NCBI RefSeq assembly: GCF_900176365.1
Contig: NZ_FWXY01000018.1
Location: 1-64,000, forward strand
Direction: 5' to 3'
From: Desulfocicer vacuolatum DSM 3385
Lineage (GTDB): Bacteria > Desulfobacterota > Desulfobacteria > Desulfobacterales > Desulfobacteraceae
Length of the DNA: 64,000 nt
In this document: piece after piece, positions 1 through 8,647 of the stretch
Layout: each line of letters starts with the position of its first letter
Numbering within the stretch: the first letter of the stretch is position 1
Translations under genes and position numbers: made by a program
The notes under the pieces: model-generated
Told to the model about the DNA's origin: nothing
Seen by the model: only the letters and a program-made list of their open reading frames with translations
Databases searched by the model: none

Positions 1-135
1 CAATTTCGTTTTTTGGTCCTTTTACGAATTTTTTGCTTGCGTTTATTTATTTTTTTATCGATAATTCTCTTCACTCGAAATGTCCTTTTTTATGTTATAT
101 TTTTTTGTAGTGGATCAAATATACACTGTAATTAA
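1..135. other. AT-rich left edge with no gene seen
   Basis: The stretch is very AT-rich, with long T runs and stops in all frames. I see no promoter, RNA gene or protein remnant that I can support. It directly precedes the broken 5' end of the ATPase fragment, so it may be the junction of a deletion or insertion. Confidence 0.4.
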
Positions 136-504
136 AGGCATTTCGAGCTTTTTTTTGATGTTTTTTGTTTAAAACACGCTTATTTTAGGCCTAAACCGGC
201 CACTCTGATTGTTCTTGATGAACCTGAAGTCGGTCTTCATCCGGCATGGATGAAAACCCTGGCCCAATGGATCATAAGCGCTTCACAAAAATCCCAGGTT
301 ATTGTCAGTACCCATAGCCCTGACCTGCTGGATCATTTTACCGATCAGTATCAGAATGTTATCTGCTTTAATACTGAAGGCAGGAATCATTTCAGCCCCA
401 GAACATTACCGGAGCCCCTCCTGAAAGAAAAATTAAAAGAGGATTGGGAGTTGGGGGATTTATATAGGGTTGGTGATCCTGCCGTCGGGGGGTGGCCGTG
501 GTAA
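136..504 (+). pseudogene. C-terminal fragment of an AAA/OLD-type ATPase, N-terminus lost
   Basis: The reading frame is open from 136, but homology-like sequence begins only near 187, with LIVLDEPEVGLHP (Walker B and D-loop, nt 205-245) followed by the H-loop motif VIVSTHSPDLLDHF. This is the end of an AAA_21/OLD-type ABC-like ATPase. Such proteins usually run 350-450 residues and need a Walker A and signature motif, neither of which is present upstream. The first in-frame ATG (250) lies after Walker B, so the product could not hydrolyse ATP alone. The frame ends 13 nt inside the next gene, as expected for a translationally coupled two-gene operon. The truncation is seen directly; family membership rests on these motifs. 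I infer a dead remnant. Confidence 0.72.
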
Positions 505-1214
505 TATGGGTGTTTGCAGGAGGTGGACACACTGAATTAAAAGTGCTTAATATCTTTCTGGAACGAAATTTTCCTGAACACAGTTTCAGGCGCTGTACAC
601 CCATGAAACAAAAACCAGGTCCTAAACCGGGAAAAACACAAAAAGCAAAAGCGCTTGGCAAGACAGGCAAGGATCTGGCCAGCCAGATCAGCTATTTTTT
701 GCCGGTGGCACTTCAAAATGACACCTGCGACCTCGTACTGGTGCTTGATGATTTGGACTGTCGTGATGAAATTAATTCCGCTGCTATTTTCAATGAGGCC
801 ATTGATGGCATCCACGGAACAGAGAATATTGATCGTTGTGTGGCCTTTGCCGCTCCGGAGATAGAGTCTTGGTTGATTGCGGATTGGCAAAATACCTTTG
901 CCGTGGATTACAGATTTAGAGCTTTTCATGAAGGGCTGCGACATCGTCTCAGTAGTTTCTGCAAGATTTTATTTGATAATCCAGAGTCTTTTTCAGAATT
1001 TAACCCTGACACCGATGCATGCAGGGAAAAATTGTCTGATGTTCTAATTAAAGCGGTGCAGGCTGAATCGGAAGAGCGGAAACTAACATTGCCTCATTTT
1101 TCCAAAAGAGAGCATTCTCCTGAGTTGTTGATGATTGCCAAAGCCCAGATTATCCAGCAGAAATGTCCGATATTTGCAAAATTTTACCATTATCTGAAAG
1201 ATCACATTGAGTAA
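492..1214 (+). CDS. TOPRIM-like (DUF4276/OLD-partner-type) protein, possibly inactive
   Basis: A 240-residue protein starting at GTG 492 (another GTG lies at 498), overlapping the end of the ATPase fragment. The N-terminus VIWVFAGGGHTEL resembles the beta-strand and glycine loop that opens TOPRIM-like domains. The expected acidic residue before the glycines is Ala9 here, one base from Glu (GCA versus GAA). A DxD-like stretch (VLDDLDCRD, Asp86, Asp87, Asp89) and PEIESWLIADW (Glu123, Glu125) follow, as in DUF4276-type families. Pairing an OLD-like ATPase with a TOPRIM-like protein is the architecture of several anti-phage systems (Gabija, PARIS, AbiL-like). With the ATPase truncated and Ala9 in place of Glu, I infer a decaying module. 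Family assignment is tentative. Confidence 0.6.
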   Translation: MAVVIWVFAGGGHTELKVLNIFLERNFPEHSFRRCTPMKQKPGPKPGKTQKAKALGKTGKDLASQISYFLPVALQNDTCDLVLVLDDLDCRDEINSAAIFNEAIDGIHGTENIDRCVAFAAPEIESWLIADWQNTFAVDYRFRAFHEGLRHRLSSFCKILFDNPESFSEFNPDTDACREKLSDVLIKAVQAESEERKLTLPHFSKREHSPELLMIAKAQIIQQKCPIFAKFYHYLKDHIE

Positions 1215-1280
1215 ATATGCACTTGTCAAACATTAACCATTCCCGGGAGGTAAGGTCCCCCCGGGTGTGGCCTGAAGCGT

Positions 1281-2714
1281 TTACATCAGAGCTTTGTTGA
1301 GCACAAGGTGACACAAAATGCTCATTCCGTAGCCCAGGGCGATAACAGGGGTCCATTTTAGGTGGGCCCCAAATGTGTAGGTTCCCCGGGCAGTTCCCAT
1401 GAGAGCAACACCGGCGGCTGAGCCAATGGCCAGCATACTTCCGCCGGTACCTGCTGTGAGGGTTACAAGAAGCCACTGTCCATGGGACATTGTGGGGTCC
1501 ATGGTTAAAACGGCAAACATCACCGGGATGTTATCCACGATGGCCGATAACACCCCCACAAGACTGTTTGCCCAGGTGGCTCCAAGATCGGTGTACATGA
1601 ATTTGGAAACAAGTGACAGGTAACCGAACTGGGCAAGCCCGCCAACGCAGAGGATGACACCATAGAAAAATAGCAGGGTATCCCACTCGGCCCTTGAGAT
1701 TTTTTTCATAATATCAAAGGGGGAGAACTCTCCCATACCATTGCAGTCACGGTCCCTGACCCCCAGTATGGTGTCGTATTTATGGCTGCGGTTTTCATGG
1801 CGCTTGATGTGATAGGCAAAGATACCAAGATAGCTTAAGCCAAACATCATGCCGGCTGCCGGAGGAAGATGAAGCAGGTTGTGAAAGCTCACCGCCGTTA
1901 CAATGGTGGCAAGAAAAAGCCCCATGATACTCCATGCCCCGTATTTCATGGAAACCTCTTCATCCAATGCCTCGGGAACCTCTTTATCAACAAAAAAGCT
2001 CATGATCACTGCTGGAACCAGCCAGTTCACAACCGCCGGGATAAAGATGGCAAAGAATTCTAAAAAGGTCACTTTGCCCTTTTGCCAAACCATGAGGGTG
2101 GTGATGTCACCAAAGGGAGAGAAGGCACCTCCTGCATTGGCGGCAATTACAATGTTAATGCAGGCAAGGCTGATAAAAGCTTTATTTTTACCCCCCACTG
2201 CCATGGCCACGGCCCCCATGAGAAGGGCTGTGGTGAGATTGTCTGCCACAGGTGAGATGACAAAGGCAAGTACCCCCGTTATCCAGAAGATCATCCTGAG
2301 AGAAAAACCTCGGGAGACCAGAAAAGAGCGAAGACGCTGGAATACGTTTCTCTCCTCCATGGCATTGATATAGGTCATGGCCACCAACAGAAACAAAAAT
2401 AGTTCAGCATACTCCAAAAGGCTTATTTTTATGGCGTCGTGGGCCGTGTGAAAATCTCCAACGGCTGAATAGGCAATGGAGAGCAAGAGCCATATGGCTC
2501 CTGCTGCAAACAAAACCGGCTTACTCTTTCTCAGGTGGATGGTGTTTTCCAGGGGAACCAGGGCATAGGCTCCTACAAATATAATAACCCCAAGATAACC
2601 GTAAAAAGTTGAAGTCAGGTTAATAACCGAGGATACTGCCGCTCCTGTTTCTGCGACAACCGTTGCCGGAAGAAGCAGAAACCCTATAGTCAATAAAGTT
2701 TTCATTGTATTCAT
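1281..2714 (-). CDS. nhaD: Na+/H+ antiporter, NhaD type
   Basis: A 477-residue inner-membrane protein of the ion-transporter superfamily. It has a signal-like first segment (MKTLLTIGFLLLPATVVAE), then about 12 hydrophobic segments. The stretches SPVADNLTTALLMGA and ANAGGAFSPFGDITTLMVW, and the later VDNIPVMFAVL, match the duplicated functional cores of NhaD. NhaD exports Na+ (and Li+) in exchange for H+ and is typical of marine and haloalkaliphilic bacteria. The divergent gene at 3364 encodes an NhaR-like activator, which supports this assignment over arsenite or other IT-superfamily permeases. Translation could start at 2714 or at the Met three codons later. The 650-bp divergent region is filled with dispersed repeats. 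Confidence 0.9.
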   Translation of the reverse strand: MNTMKTLLTIGFLLLPATVVAETGAAVSSVINLTSTFYGYLGVIIFVGAYALVPLENTIHLRKSKPVLFAAGAIWLLLSIAYSAVGDFHTAHDAIKISLLEYAELFLFLLVAMTYINAMEERNVFQRLRSFLVSRGFSLRMIFWITGVLAFVISPVADNLTTALLMGAVAMAVGGKNKAFISLACINIVIAANAGGAFSPFGDITTLMVWQKGKVTFLEFFAIFIPAVVNWLVPAVIMSFFVDKEVPEALDEEVSMKYGAWSIMGLFLATIVTAVSFHNLLHLPPAAGMMFGLSYLGIFAYHIKRHENRSHKYDTILGVRDRDCNGMGEFSPFDIMKKISRAEWDTLLFFYGVILCVGGLAQFGYLSLVSKFMYTDLGATWANSLVGVLSAIVDNIPVMFAVLTMDPTMSHGQWLLVTLTAGTGGSMLAIGSAAGVALMGTARGTYTFGAHLKWTPVIALGYGMSILCHLVLNKALM

Positions 2715-2880
2715 GGTACTGTTAAAATCCTTTGTTTTTTTGTAAAAAAGTATGGGTCGATCATCTTGTTTCTCCTGTCAAAACAGCTTTATTGTTTTAA
2801 ACAAACGCCATTCCCGTCAAAGCCATGGACCCTTTATCTGTTTTCATGGTAGAAGTTATCGGGAAAATTTAACTCAATAA

Positions 2881-3116
2881 CTGTCACGGGCAGACCTTGT
2901 TTTGACCTCGGTATGCCCATAATAAAATTTGAAAAACCCAGTGGTTCAAACGAGTTTTTCATATAAACTGCCACGGGCAGACCGTATTCTGATTCGGTTC
3001 CGCCCACAACGAAGCTTGAAATACGCCTCTGATTGGCGGAGTATTTCATATAAAACGGGCATGGCTTGGCGGACAAAACGAATATTGAAAATGGTATTAT
3101 GCCACCCACCCCCCTT
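2881..3116 (+). repeat. DR-A repeats (two tandem copies) plus a partial DR-B
   Basis: Two copies of the two-hairpin DR-A element lie head to tail (2881-2966 and 2968-3055). Each begins CTGYCACGGGCAGACC and ends at a TTTCATATAAA-type sequence. The second copy carries the hairpin arms TGAAATAC and GTATTTCA. A partial DR-B starts at 3056 (GGGCATGGCTTGGCGGAC) and fades out near 3116 before its GC hairpin. The block lies between the divergent nhaD and nhaR genes, so it may shape their promoters. Confidence 0.85.
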
Positions 3117-3363
3117 AGGTAAACTTGGAGCTTACCTTTTCATCTAAAACGAACAGAAGAAAGCAGGACTATGAACATAAATAAGGGACACTTTTTTAAT
3201 ATGAGATTTTGGAAGGCATTATGAAATGGGCCTTGCAAATAAAATACTGATTGAAACTGTCCCAACTTATGGCCATAGCTGGAAGCAGATAGTAGTCTTA
3301 TGGAATATTCCGGTCAAATAGATAATTCAACTGAAATCATTCGAAAAAAGCGAAGATATAATC
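3117..3363. other. nhaR upstream region, no gene seen
   Basis: About 250 bp with short frames only and no recognisable coding remnant. It must hold the nhaR promoter, but I cannot single out convincing -35 and -10 boxes. A weak purine-rich stretch (GAAAAAAGCGAAGA) precedes the nhaR ATG. Confidence 0.4.
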
Positions 3364-4275
3364 ATGGAATGGCTTAACTATCATCATCTCTTTTATTTTT
3401 GGACTGTGATGCAGGAGGGTAGTATTACTGCGGCATGTAACAAATTGAGCCTTGCTCAGTCAACAGTGAGTGCGCAATTAAGAAAGCTTGAAGGGTCTCT
3501 TGGAGGAAAATTATTCAATCGTCAGGGACGTTCCCTGGAAGCAACCGATCTGGGGCAGCTGGTATTTCAATATGCCGATAAAATATTTCCTTTGGGCCGG
3601 GAATTGATGGATCAGGTCCACAATCGTCCGGTGATCGGTCCCCTCTCCCTTAAGGTGGGTATAGTGGATGTGGTCCCTAAACTTATGGCCAGAAAACTCC
3701 TTGAGCCAGCCCTTTGTCTGGACAGAAAAGTGCGTCTTGTCTGTCATGAAGGCAAAGAACAGGATCTTTTAGCAGACCTTGCTTTGCATAATCTGGACCT
3801 GGTCATCGCCGAGGGTCCCATCAGGTCCGGCCTCAGTATAAAGGCTTATAACCATTTTCTGGGGGAATGTGGGATTACCTTTTTTGCCGAAAAAAATCTT
3901 GCAAAGCATTTGTCAGAAAATTTTCCTGCTTCGCTGGACAACACCCCCATGGTCATGCCCATGGCAATGACCATGCTCAGATGTGCCTTGGATCAGTGGT
4001 TTGAAAAGCTTGCTATCCAGCCGGTGGTGGTGGCTGAATTTGAGGATAATGCGCTTTTAACTGTTTTTGGACAGGCTGGAGACGGTGTGTTTGTGGCACC
4101 CACCGTAATCGAGTCAGAGGTTAAAAATCAATACCAGGTGGAGATCATAGGAAGATGCGATAGCATAAAGGAGAGTTTTTACGCCATTTCTGTGGAACGC
4201 ATACTCAAACATCCTGCAGTGGTGGCCATAACAGATATAGCCCGTCATTCATTTTTTTCTTCTGATCAGAAATAA
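3364..4275 (+). CDS. nhaR: LysR-family activator NhaR
   Basis: A 303-residue LysR-type regulator. The N-terminus MEWLNYHHLFYFWTVMQEGS and the winged helix-turn-helix (TAACNKLSLAQSTVSAQL, then LFNRQGRSLEATDLGQLV) closely resemble NhaR of enterobacteria. The remainder (about residues 90-295) is the periplasmic-binding-like sensing domain. NhaR is a Na+-responsive activator of Na+/H+ antiporter genes. Here it is divergent from nhaD, so nhaD is the inferred target. The ATG at 3364 has only a weak purine-rich site upstream, but the N-terminus matches the family start. A short DR-A fragment begins one base after the stop codon. Confidence 0.9.
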   Translation: MEWLNYHHLFYFWTVMQEGSITAACNKLSLAQSTVSAQLRKLEGSLGGKLFNRQGRSLEATDLGQLVFQYADKIFPLGRELMDQVHNRPVIGPLSLKVGIVDVVPKLMARKLLEPALCLDRKVRLVCHEGKEQDLLADLALHNLDLVIAEGPIRSGLSIKAYNHFLGECGITFFAEKNLAKHLSENFPASLDNTPMVMPMAMTMLRCALDQWFEKLAIQPVVVAEFEDNALLTVFGQAGDGVFVAPTVIESEVKNQYQVEIIGRCDSIKESFYAISVERILKHPAVVAITDIARHSFFSSDQK

Positions 4276-4297
4276 CTGCCACAGGCAGACCTGTGTT
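4276..4297 (+). repeat. DR-A partial copy after nhaR
   Basis: Only the leading 22 or so bases of DR-A are present (CTGCCACAGGCAGACC). They form a short perfect stem, CTGCC/GGCAG, immediately after the nhaR stop codon. The second DR-A hairpin is absent. Confidence 0.65.
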
Positions 4298-4364
4298 GTA
4301 AATTTGACATTGCTTGGCCGGCGCTGATATAGAACTGAAAAAATAAATTGATCAGGAGCATGTC

Positions 4365-4985
4365 ATGACGTCGGATATTCAGAAGCCCAGAACCCCCACT
4401 CAGAAAAGGGGAATCAAAACCAAGAAAAAAATTGTTGATGCTGCAATGCGCGTTTTTTCAGAAAAAGGATTTCATACTACCAATACAAAGGAGATTGCAA
4501 AGGAAGCCGGTATTTCCATTGGTAGTTTTTACGCCTATTTTAAGGATAAAAAAAGTGTTTTTCTGGAAATTTATAAAGGCTTTTCCCATAGCCCACTAAG
4601 CGATATAGGTAAGATTGCAGCCGATTCCGGCGGGGAGCAGACTGCTGCTGAAAAAGTGACAACCCTTCTTCGGGCACTTTTTGACGGGCATGGCCTTTCT
4701 CCTGATTTCCAGCGAGAGGTTTCTTACATGCGCTATAGTGATTCTGATGTCCAGGCCCTTCACAATACCATCCATAAAAATCTTCACAGGCAGGTTGTTG
4801 AAGCCCTTGAGGCCCAGAAGGAAAGCTTGCGGATTACAGATATTGAGGCTGCAGCTTTTGTGATTTTATGTGCTTGTGAAGAGGTGATTCATAACAGTAA
4901 TATTACTGACCATGGGATGGATTCAGATCGGCTCCTGGCCGGTCTGGCCGATATGCTTGCAAGATTCCTCTACAAAAATTCCTGA
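4365..4985 (+). CDS. TetR/AcrR-family regulator
   Basis: A 206-residue regulator. Residues 15-65 form the TetR DNA-binding domain (KKKIVDAAMRVFSEKGFHTT, then TKEIAKEAGISIGSFYAYF), followed by an all-helical ligand-binding region without a family-specific motif that I recognise. An AGGAGC site lies 6-7 nt before the ATG. The gene lies just upstream of, and in the same direction as, a corrinoid-type uptake operon. That operon's promoter holds an 18-bp perfect palindrome over the probable -10 element, the usual geometry of a TetR operator. I infer that this protein represses that promoter. The ligand is unknown. Confidence 0.85.
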   Translation: MTSDIQKPRTPTQKRGIKTKKKIVDAAMRVFSEKGFHTTNTKEIAKEAGISIGSFYAYFKDKKSVFLEIYKGFSHSPLSDIGKIAADSGGEQTAAEKVTTLLRALFDGHGLSPDFQREVSYMRYSDSDVQALHNTIHKNLHRQVVEALEAQKESLRITDIEAAAFVILCACEEVIHNSNITDHGMDSDRLLAGLADMLARFLYKNS

Positions 4986-5062
4986 CATTTTCCTGCCTCA
5001 ATTTCCTTTTTCGGAGGAAATCCGTGTTGGTGCACATACCAAAATAAAAGTAAAATAACGGC

Positions 5063-5103
5063 TTGACTTTTATTTTTCTAAAATATATGAACTATAGTTC
5101 ATA
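5063..5103 (+). promoter_or_regulatory. Promoter with 18-bp palindromic operator
   Basis: A TTGACT -35 (5063-5068) is followed 17 bp later by TATGAA at 5086; TATATG at 5084 is an alternative -10. The perfect palindrome TATGAACTATAGTTCATA spans 5086-5103 and covers the -10. This is the expected layout for steric repression by a TetR dimer, and a TetR gene ends about 100 bp upstream. The riboswitch begins a few bases downstream. Confidence 0.7.
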
Positions 5104-5107
5104 ATTT

Positions 5108-5275
5108 GTTCTGGTGCTTATGCATAACAGGGAATCCCGTGGAAATCGGGAGCGGACCCGCCGCTGTGACCGGGGACAAGACCGCTGAAAGCCACTGTCT
5201 GGAAAATTTTGGATGGGAAGGCGCGGTTTTTTTGGATGAACCGGGAGTCAGAAGACCTACCAGAAGAAAATGCCC
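5108..5275 (+). promoter_or_regulatory. Cobalamin riboswitch aptamer
   Basis: The conserved skeleton of the adenosylcobalamin riboswitch is present in order: GGTGC, AACAGGGAATCCCGTG, GAAATCGGGAGCGGACC, CGCCGCTGTGACCGGGGAC, GCCACTG (the B12 box) and a terminal GGGAAGG...GAGTCAGAAGACCTACC. It sits in the leader of the TonB-receptor gene and is followed by an intrinsic terminator, so it probably attenuates transcription when corrinoid is abundant. The recognition is by consensus, without a covariance search. Confidence 0.93.
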
Positions 5276-5327
5276 TCTCCACGTGGATGGACGCGGCCAT
5301 AATTTTATTGAGGATAAAAACGGATAT

Positions 5328-5362
5328 CCCCAACCGAATATTAATCGGTTGGGTTTTTTTTT
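5328..5362 (+). terminator. Riboswitch-controlled intrinsic terminator
   Basis: CCCAACCGA and CGGTTGGG form an 8-bp stem with a short AT-rich loop, followed by nine T residues. The terminator lies about 45 bp ahead of the TonB-receptor start codon and after the cobalamin aptamer, so it is the likely off-state of the switch. Confidence 0.9.
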
Positions 5363-5408
5363 GCGCTGACATCCATAACAATAAACTGTGTAGATTTAGG
5401 ATGAGAAA

Positions 5409-7397
5409 ATGAGCCATAAAAAAAAGATGATGTTATCAATTGTTTTGTCGTTTATGTTGTTTGTTTCGTCGGGTTTTTTACAGGCAAAAGAGTATATTGC
5501 CTTGGATGAAATCAAGGTCACAGCTCAAAAAAATGAAGCAGACGGGCAGAAAGTGCCTATTTCCATGAGCGTTTTTAATGAGTATTCCATTGAGGATAAT
5601 AGCATTAAATCAATTAAGGATATTGCCCCGTTTACACCTGGCCTGATGTTGTATGACAATGGTGGGAGAGAGTCTTTATCTCCTACCATGCGGGGATTAC
5701 ATACGGAAACCGGTTCTTTTTCCTCGGCATTGGGAATGTTTGTTGACGGCATTCCTGTTTTGGGTACGTCAGGGTTTGATGTCACTTTAATGGATATAGA
5801 AAGAATCGAAGTTTTAAAAGGCCCCCAGGGAACACTTTACGGAAAAGGTACGGAAGCCGGTGTTATTAACGTTATTACGAAAAAACCGGGTAATAAAGCG
5901 GAAGGAAAAGCCGTTGTCGAGTTTGGAAGCGATCATAAAAGAGAATATGGTGTGGATATACGCGGGCCTGTTATAAAAAATAAACTCTATGCAGGAATCT
6001 CCGGTAAACATTATGAAAAAGATGGTTTTCTTAAGAATTTTAATCTTGGTGGATTTTCAGATGACAGGGAACATAATTTTGGGAAAATATACCTCAGATA
6101 TACCCCCACAGATGCATTTGATATTTCCCTGATCTCATCTGCGGTAAAACACGATGACGGCGGTCTGACCTGGGGATTTAAAGATGCCCCAAGAACAAAT
6201 TGGAACAATGATGAATTCATTAAAACCGAAACATGGTTGAATGCATTAAAAATAGAATATAAAAAAGACAGTTATACCTTCCAATCCATAACCACCCAAA
6301 AGCGTGTTACAGATACCGCATACCTGGATTATGACTATACCTCGGATGTAAATCATCACCTTCAAATCGACAGCCGGTTCGAAAATATCTCCCAGGAAAT
6401 GCGCCTCACCCGGAATAAAGACCGCTTTAACTGGCTTGTGGGTATTAATCTGGACAAGGATGATAATACCATTGATTACGATATGTACATGTACGGGAAT
6501 AAATTCCCCACATATGCGCAGCTGGAAGGGGATTCCATTGGCACATTCATCCATGCGGAGTATGACATCACGGAAAATTTCTCTGTTGCAGGAGGGATCA
6601 GGTATGACACAAACGATATCTGCTATGAAGATGTTGATAAAAAGATAGATTTGGAGTCCAGCTATAGTGAAATATCTCCTAAACTGGCCTTTACATACAA
6701 ATTCAATGACGATTCCATGATCTATACCACGTTTGCAAAAGGTTATCGTCCCGGAGGATTCTATTCGTATTCACCGGAGGGATATTCGAAAAAATATGAC
6801 AAAGAAACATTGTGGTCCTATGAACTGGGCAGTAAAAATAGATTGTTGAGTAATCGTCTTATGCTCAATAGTGCCATGTATTATATGCGAATAAGTGATA
6901 TGCAGGTCATGAATAACATTGTAAATAGTCCATATAGCTATAAATCCAATGCTGCCAAAGCCACTTCAAAGGGGCTCGAATGTGAATTAAATTATCTGTT
7001 TTGTCAAAATCTGGACCTATTTTTATCTTTGGGATACAACGATACTGTTTTTGATGAATATGCTGACGGTGGGGGGGATTACTCAGGTAATACAAATCCC
7101 TATGCCCCAAAGTACAATTTCAATATTGGTGGCCAGTACAGAAATAGGTCAGGATATTATGCACGGATAGACATGAACGGTTTTAGTAAAATTTATCTGG
7201 ACAAGGAAAATACAAATAAAAGAGATGCCTATTACCTGGTAAATGCAAAAATAGGATATGAAGCAGAGCAATATGACCTATATTTATATGGCAACAATCT
7301 TTTTGATAAAGAGTACGATTCCATCGGATCATCCAACAAATATACGATTTACTCGCAACCAATGGAATTGGGTGTGCGATTCGTTTTTAGGTTTTAA
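5409..7397 (+). CDS. TonB-dependent outer-membrane receptor under B12 control
   Basis: A 662-residue receptor. It has a signal peptide of about 26 residues (cleavage after FLQA) and a TonB-box-like LDEIKVTA. The plug domain (about residues 45-160) contains IERIEVLKGPQGTLYG and GVINVITKKP, and a 22-strand barrel ends with the classic C-terminal phenylalanine (GVRFVFRF). The plug resembles siderophore receptors of the FyuA class, but the leader carries a cobalamin riboswitch. A corrinoid, or a metal complex linked to B12 supply, is therefore the more likely cargo. The next gene begins 3 nt later and encodes an MFS permease, so the pair probably moves the same ligand across both membranes. No BtuFCD genes are present nearby. 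Confidence 0.9.
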   Translation: MSHKKKMMLSIVLSFMLFVSSGFLQAKEYIALDEIKVTAQKNEADGQKVPISMSVFNEYSIEDNSIKSIKDIAPFTPGLMLYDNGGRESLSPTMRGLHTETGSFSSALGMFVDGIPVLGTSGFDVTLMDIERIEVLKGPQGTLYGKGTEAGVINVITKKPGNKAEGKAVVEFGSDHKREYGVDIRGPVIKNKLYAGISGKHYEKDGFLKNFNLGGFSDDREHNFGKIYLRYTPTDAFDISLISSAVKHDDGGLTWGFKDAPRTNWNNDEFIKTETWLNALKIEYKKDSYTFQSITTQKRVTDTAYLDYDYTSDVNHHLQIDSRFENISQEMRLTRNKDRFNWLVGINLDKDDNTIDYDMYMYGNKFPTYAQLEGDSIGTFIHAEYDITENFSVAGGIRYDTNDICYEDVDKKIDLESSYSEISPKLAFTYKFNDDSMIYTTFAKGYRPGGFYSYSPEGYSKKYDKETLWSYELGSKNRLLSNRLMLNSAMYYMRISDMQVMNNIVNSPYSYKSNAAKATSKGLECELNYLFCQNLDLFLSLGYNDTVFDEYADGGGDYSGNTNPYAPKYNFNIGGQYRNRSGYYARIDMNGFSKIYLDKENTNKRDAYYLVNAKIGYEAEQYDLYLYGNNLFDKEYDSIGSSNKYTIYSQPMELGVRFVFRF

Positions 7398-7399
7398 TC

Positions 7400-8593
7400 G
7401 TGGGGCCGGGAACTTATTTTTCTCTTTTTAAAACAAATATACGGTTTGGGATACTCTATTTATCCGTTGCCACACCGGTTGTCTTTTTCATGGGGGGGAT
7501 TCCTGTTGTATTACAGCTTAAAGGGGTTGATCCCTCCTTTATCGGATTGTTTCAGCTTGTCGGGCTTCCGGCGGTTATAAAATTTTTATTGTCCCCTGTG
7601 GTTGACAGATTCTTTTTGGGGAGAAATCATTATAAAAAATGGATTGGTCTGGCAGGGCTTTTGTATGCAATAACCTTATATGGCATAGGTACGCTTTCCG
7701 TCTCAGATAATTTTTATATCCTTTTTTTCGTGATATTGTTTGCCACCCTTTTATCCACCTTTATCGATATCCCGCTAAATGCTTTATCCATAAAAGTGTT
7801 TTCAAAACATGACAGAATTGCTGCAAGCGGCTATAAAACAAGCGCTTATTTTTTGTCCGGAATATCAGGCAGCGGGATGTCCTTGCTATTGTACAATCAT
7901 TTTGGGTGGAGCTGTACTTTCAGTGTTCTGTCGGCAGGGGTTCTTTTATCCTTGGCATCTTTGTTTTTTATTAAGGAAAATGATGAACCGTTACAAGTGC
8001 ATAAGGTCTCTTTTAGTACGATATTATCATTTTTCACACAGCCCGGTATTGGAATTTGGCTTTTTATTCTGGCATTTTATTTTGCGTTTATTCTTTCGGT
8101 GTGGGTATTTATCAAACCATACCTGATAACCAAAGGTCTTAATGCTGACGATGTTGCGATTTATATTGGATTTTACGGCAGCAGTGTCGGGTTTGTCGGA
8201 GGAATGGTTGCAAGCCGAATTGGAAAATATTTGACAAAAAGGCGAATCCTTATTTATTTCGGTTATTTTAATATGTTCAGCATTTTGATTCTTATCTTTA
8301 TGGAACAATATTATTTCAGCATTTTTTTTGTTATTGCAGTCATTACGTTTATATCAATCGCCATCGCCTTAACATCCACCATTGTGTTTTCCCTGATCAT
8401 GGACTATTCCCGTGGAGATTCAAAGGGGATTGATTATGCAGTTCAGTCCAGCCTGAGTTCTATTGTCAGAATGATATTCACCGTTGCCGCAGGTTTTTTA
8501 ATCTCAAGTTTTGGATATACCACCATGTTTTGTATAGGGATGATTGGCACTGCCTTGGTGGTGTATGTTGTATATCGTTTTTACAAGATTTAG
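7400..8593 (+). CDS. MFS transporter (RhtX/FptX- or AmpG-like)
   Basis: A 397-residue, roughly 12-TM major facilitator protein starting at GTG 7400, three bases after the receptor stop. The first segment (SVATPVVFFMGGIPVVLQL) and the loop LLSPVVDRFFLGRNHYKKW fit the AmpG/RhtX/FptX branch, single-component inner-membrane importers often paired with TonB receptors for siderophores. Under a cobalamin riboswitch it may import a corrinoid in place of BtuCD. This is an inference; an exporter role cannot be excluded. Its 3' side runs into dispersed repeats. Confidence 0.82.
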   Translation: MGPGTYFSLFKTNIRFGILYLSVATPVVFFMGGIPVVLQLKGVDPSFIGLFQLVGLPAVIKFLLSPVVDRFFLGRNHYKKWIGLAGLLYAITLYGIGTLSVSDNFYILFFVILFATLLSTFIDIPLNALSIKVFSKHDRIAASGYKTSAYFLSGISGSGMSLLLYNHFGWSCTFSVLSAGVLLSLASLFFIKENDEPLQVHKVSFSTILSFFTQPGIGIWLFILAFYFAFILSVWVFIKPYLITKGLNADDVAIYIGFYGSSVGFVGGMVASRIGKYLTKRRILIYFGYFNMFSILILIFMEQYYFSIFFVIAVITFISIAIALTSTIVFSLIMDYSRGDSKGIDYAVQSSLSSIVRMIFTVAAGFLISSFGYTTMFCIGMIGTALVVYVVYRFYKI

Positions 8594-8647
8594 CCAATAG
8601 TGTCGATGTCTTTAAAATTTTTAATGAAGTTTTATTTCCCGGATAAC

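Noticed and set aside
1214-1281. CCCGGG inverted repeat between the TOPRIM-like gene and nhaD as a bidirectional terminator
   Set aside because: The arms are only 6 bp and no T tract follows on either strand.
2834-3109. A 91-codon minus-strand frame between nhaD and nhaR
   Set aside because: It consists of DR-A and DR-B repeat sequence. Similar peptides appear wherever the repeat occurs, so it is a by-product of the repeat.
5106-5369. An 87-codon frame in the TonB-receptor leader
   Set aside because: It coincides with the cobalamin riboswitch and terminator, whose conserved boxes explain the sequence. The protein has no ribosome site or coding character.
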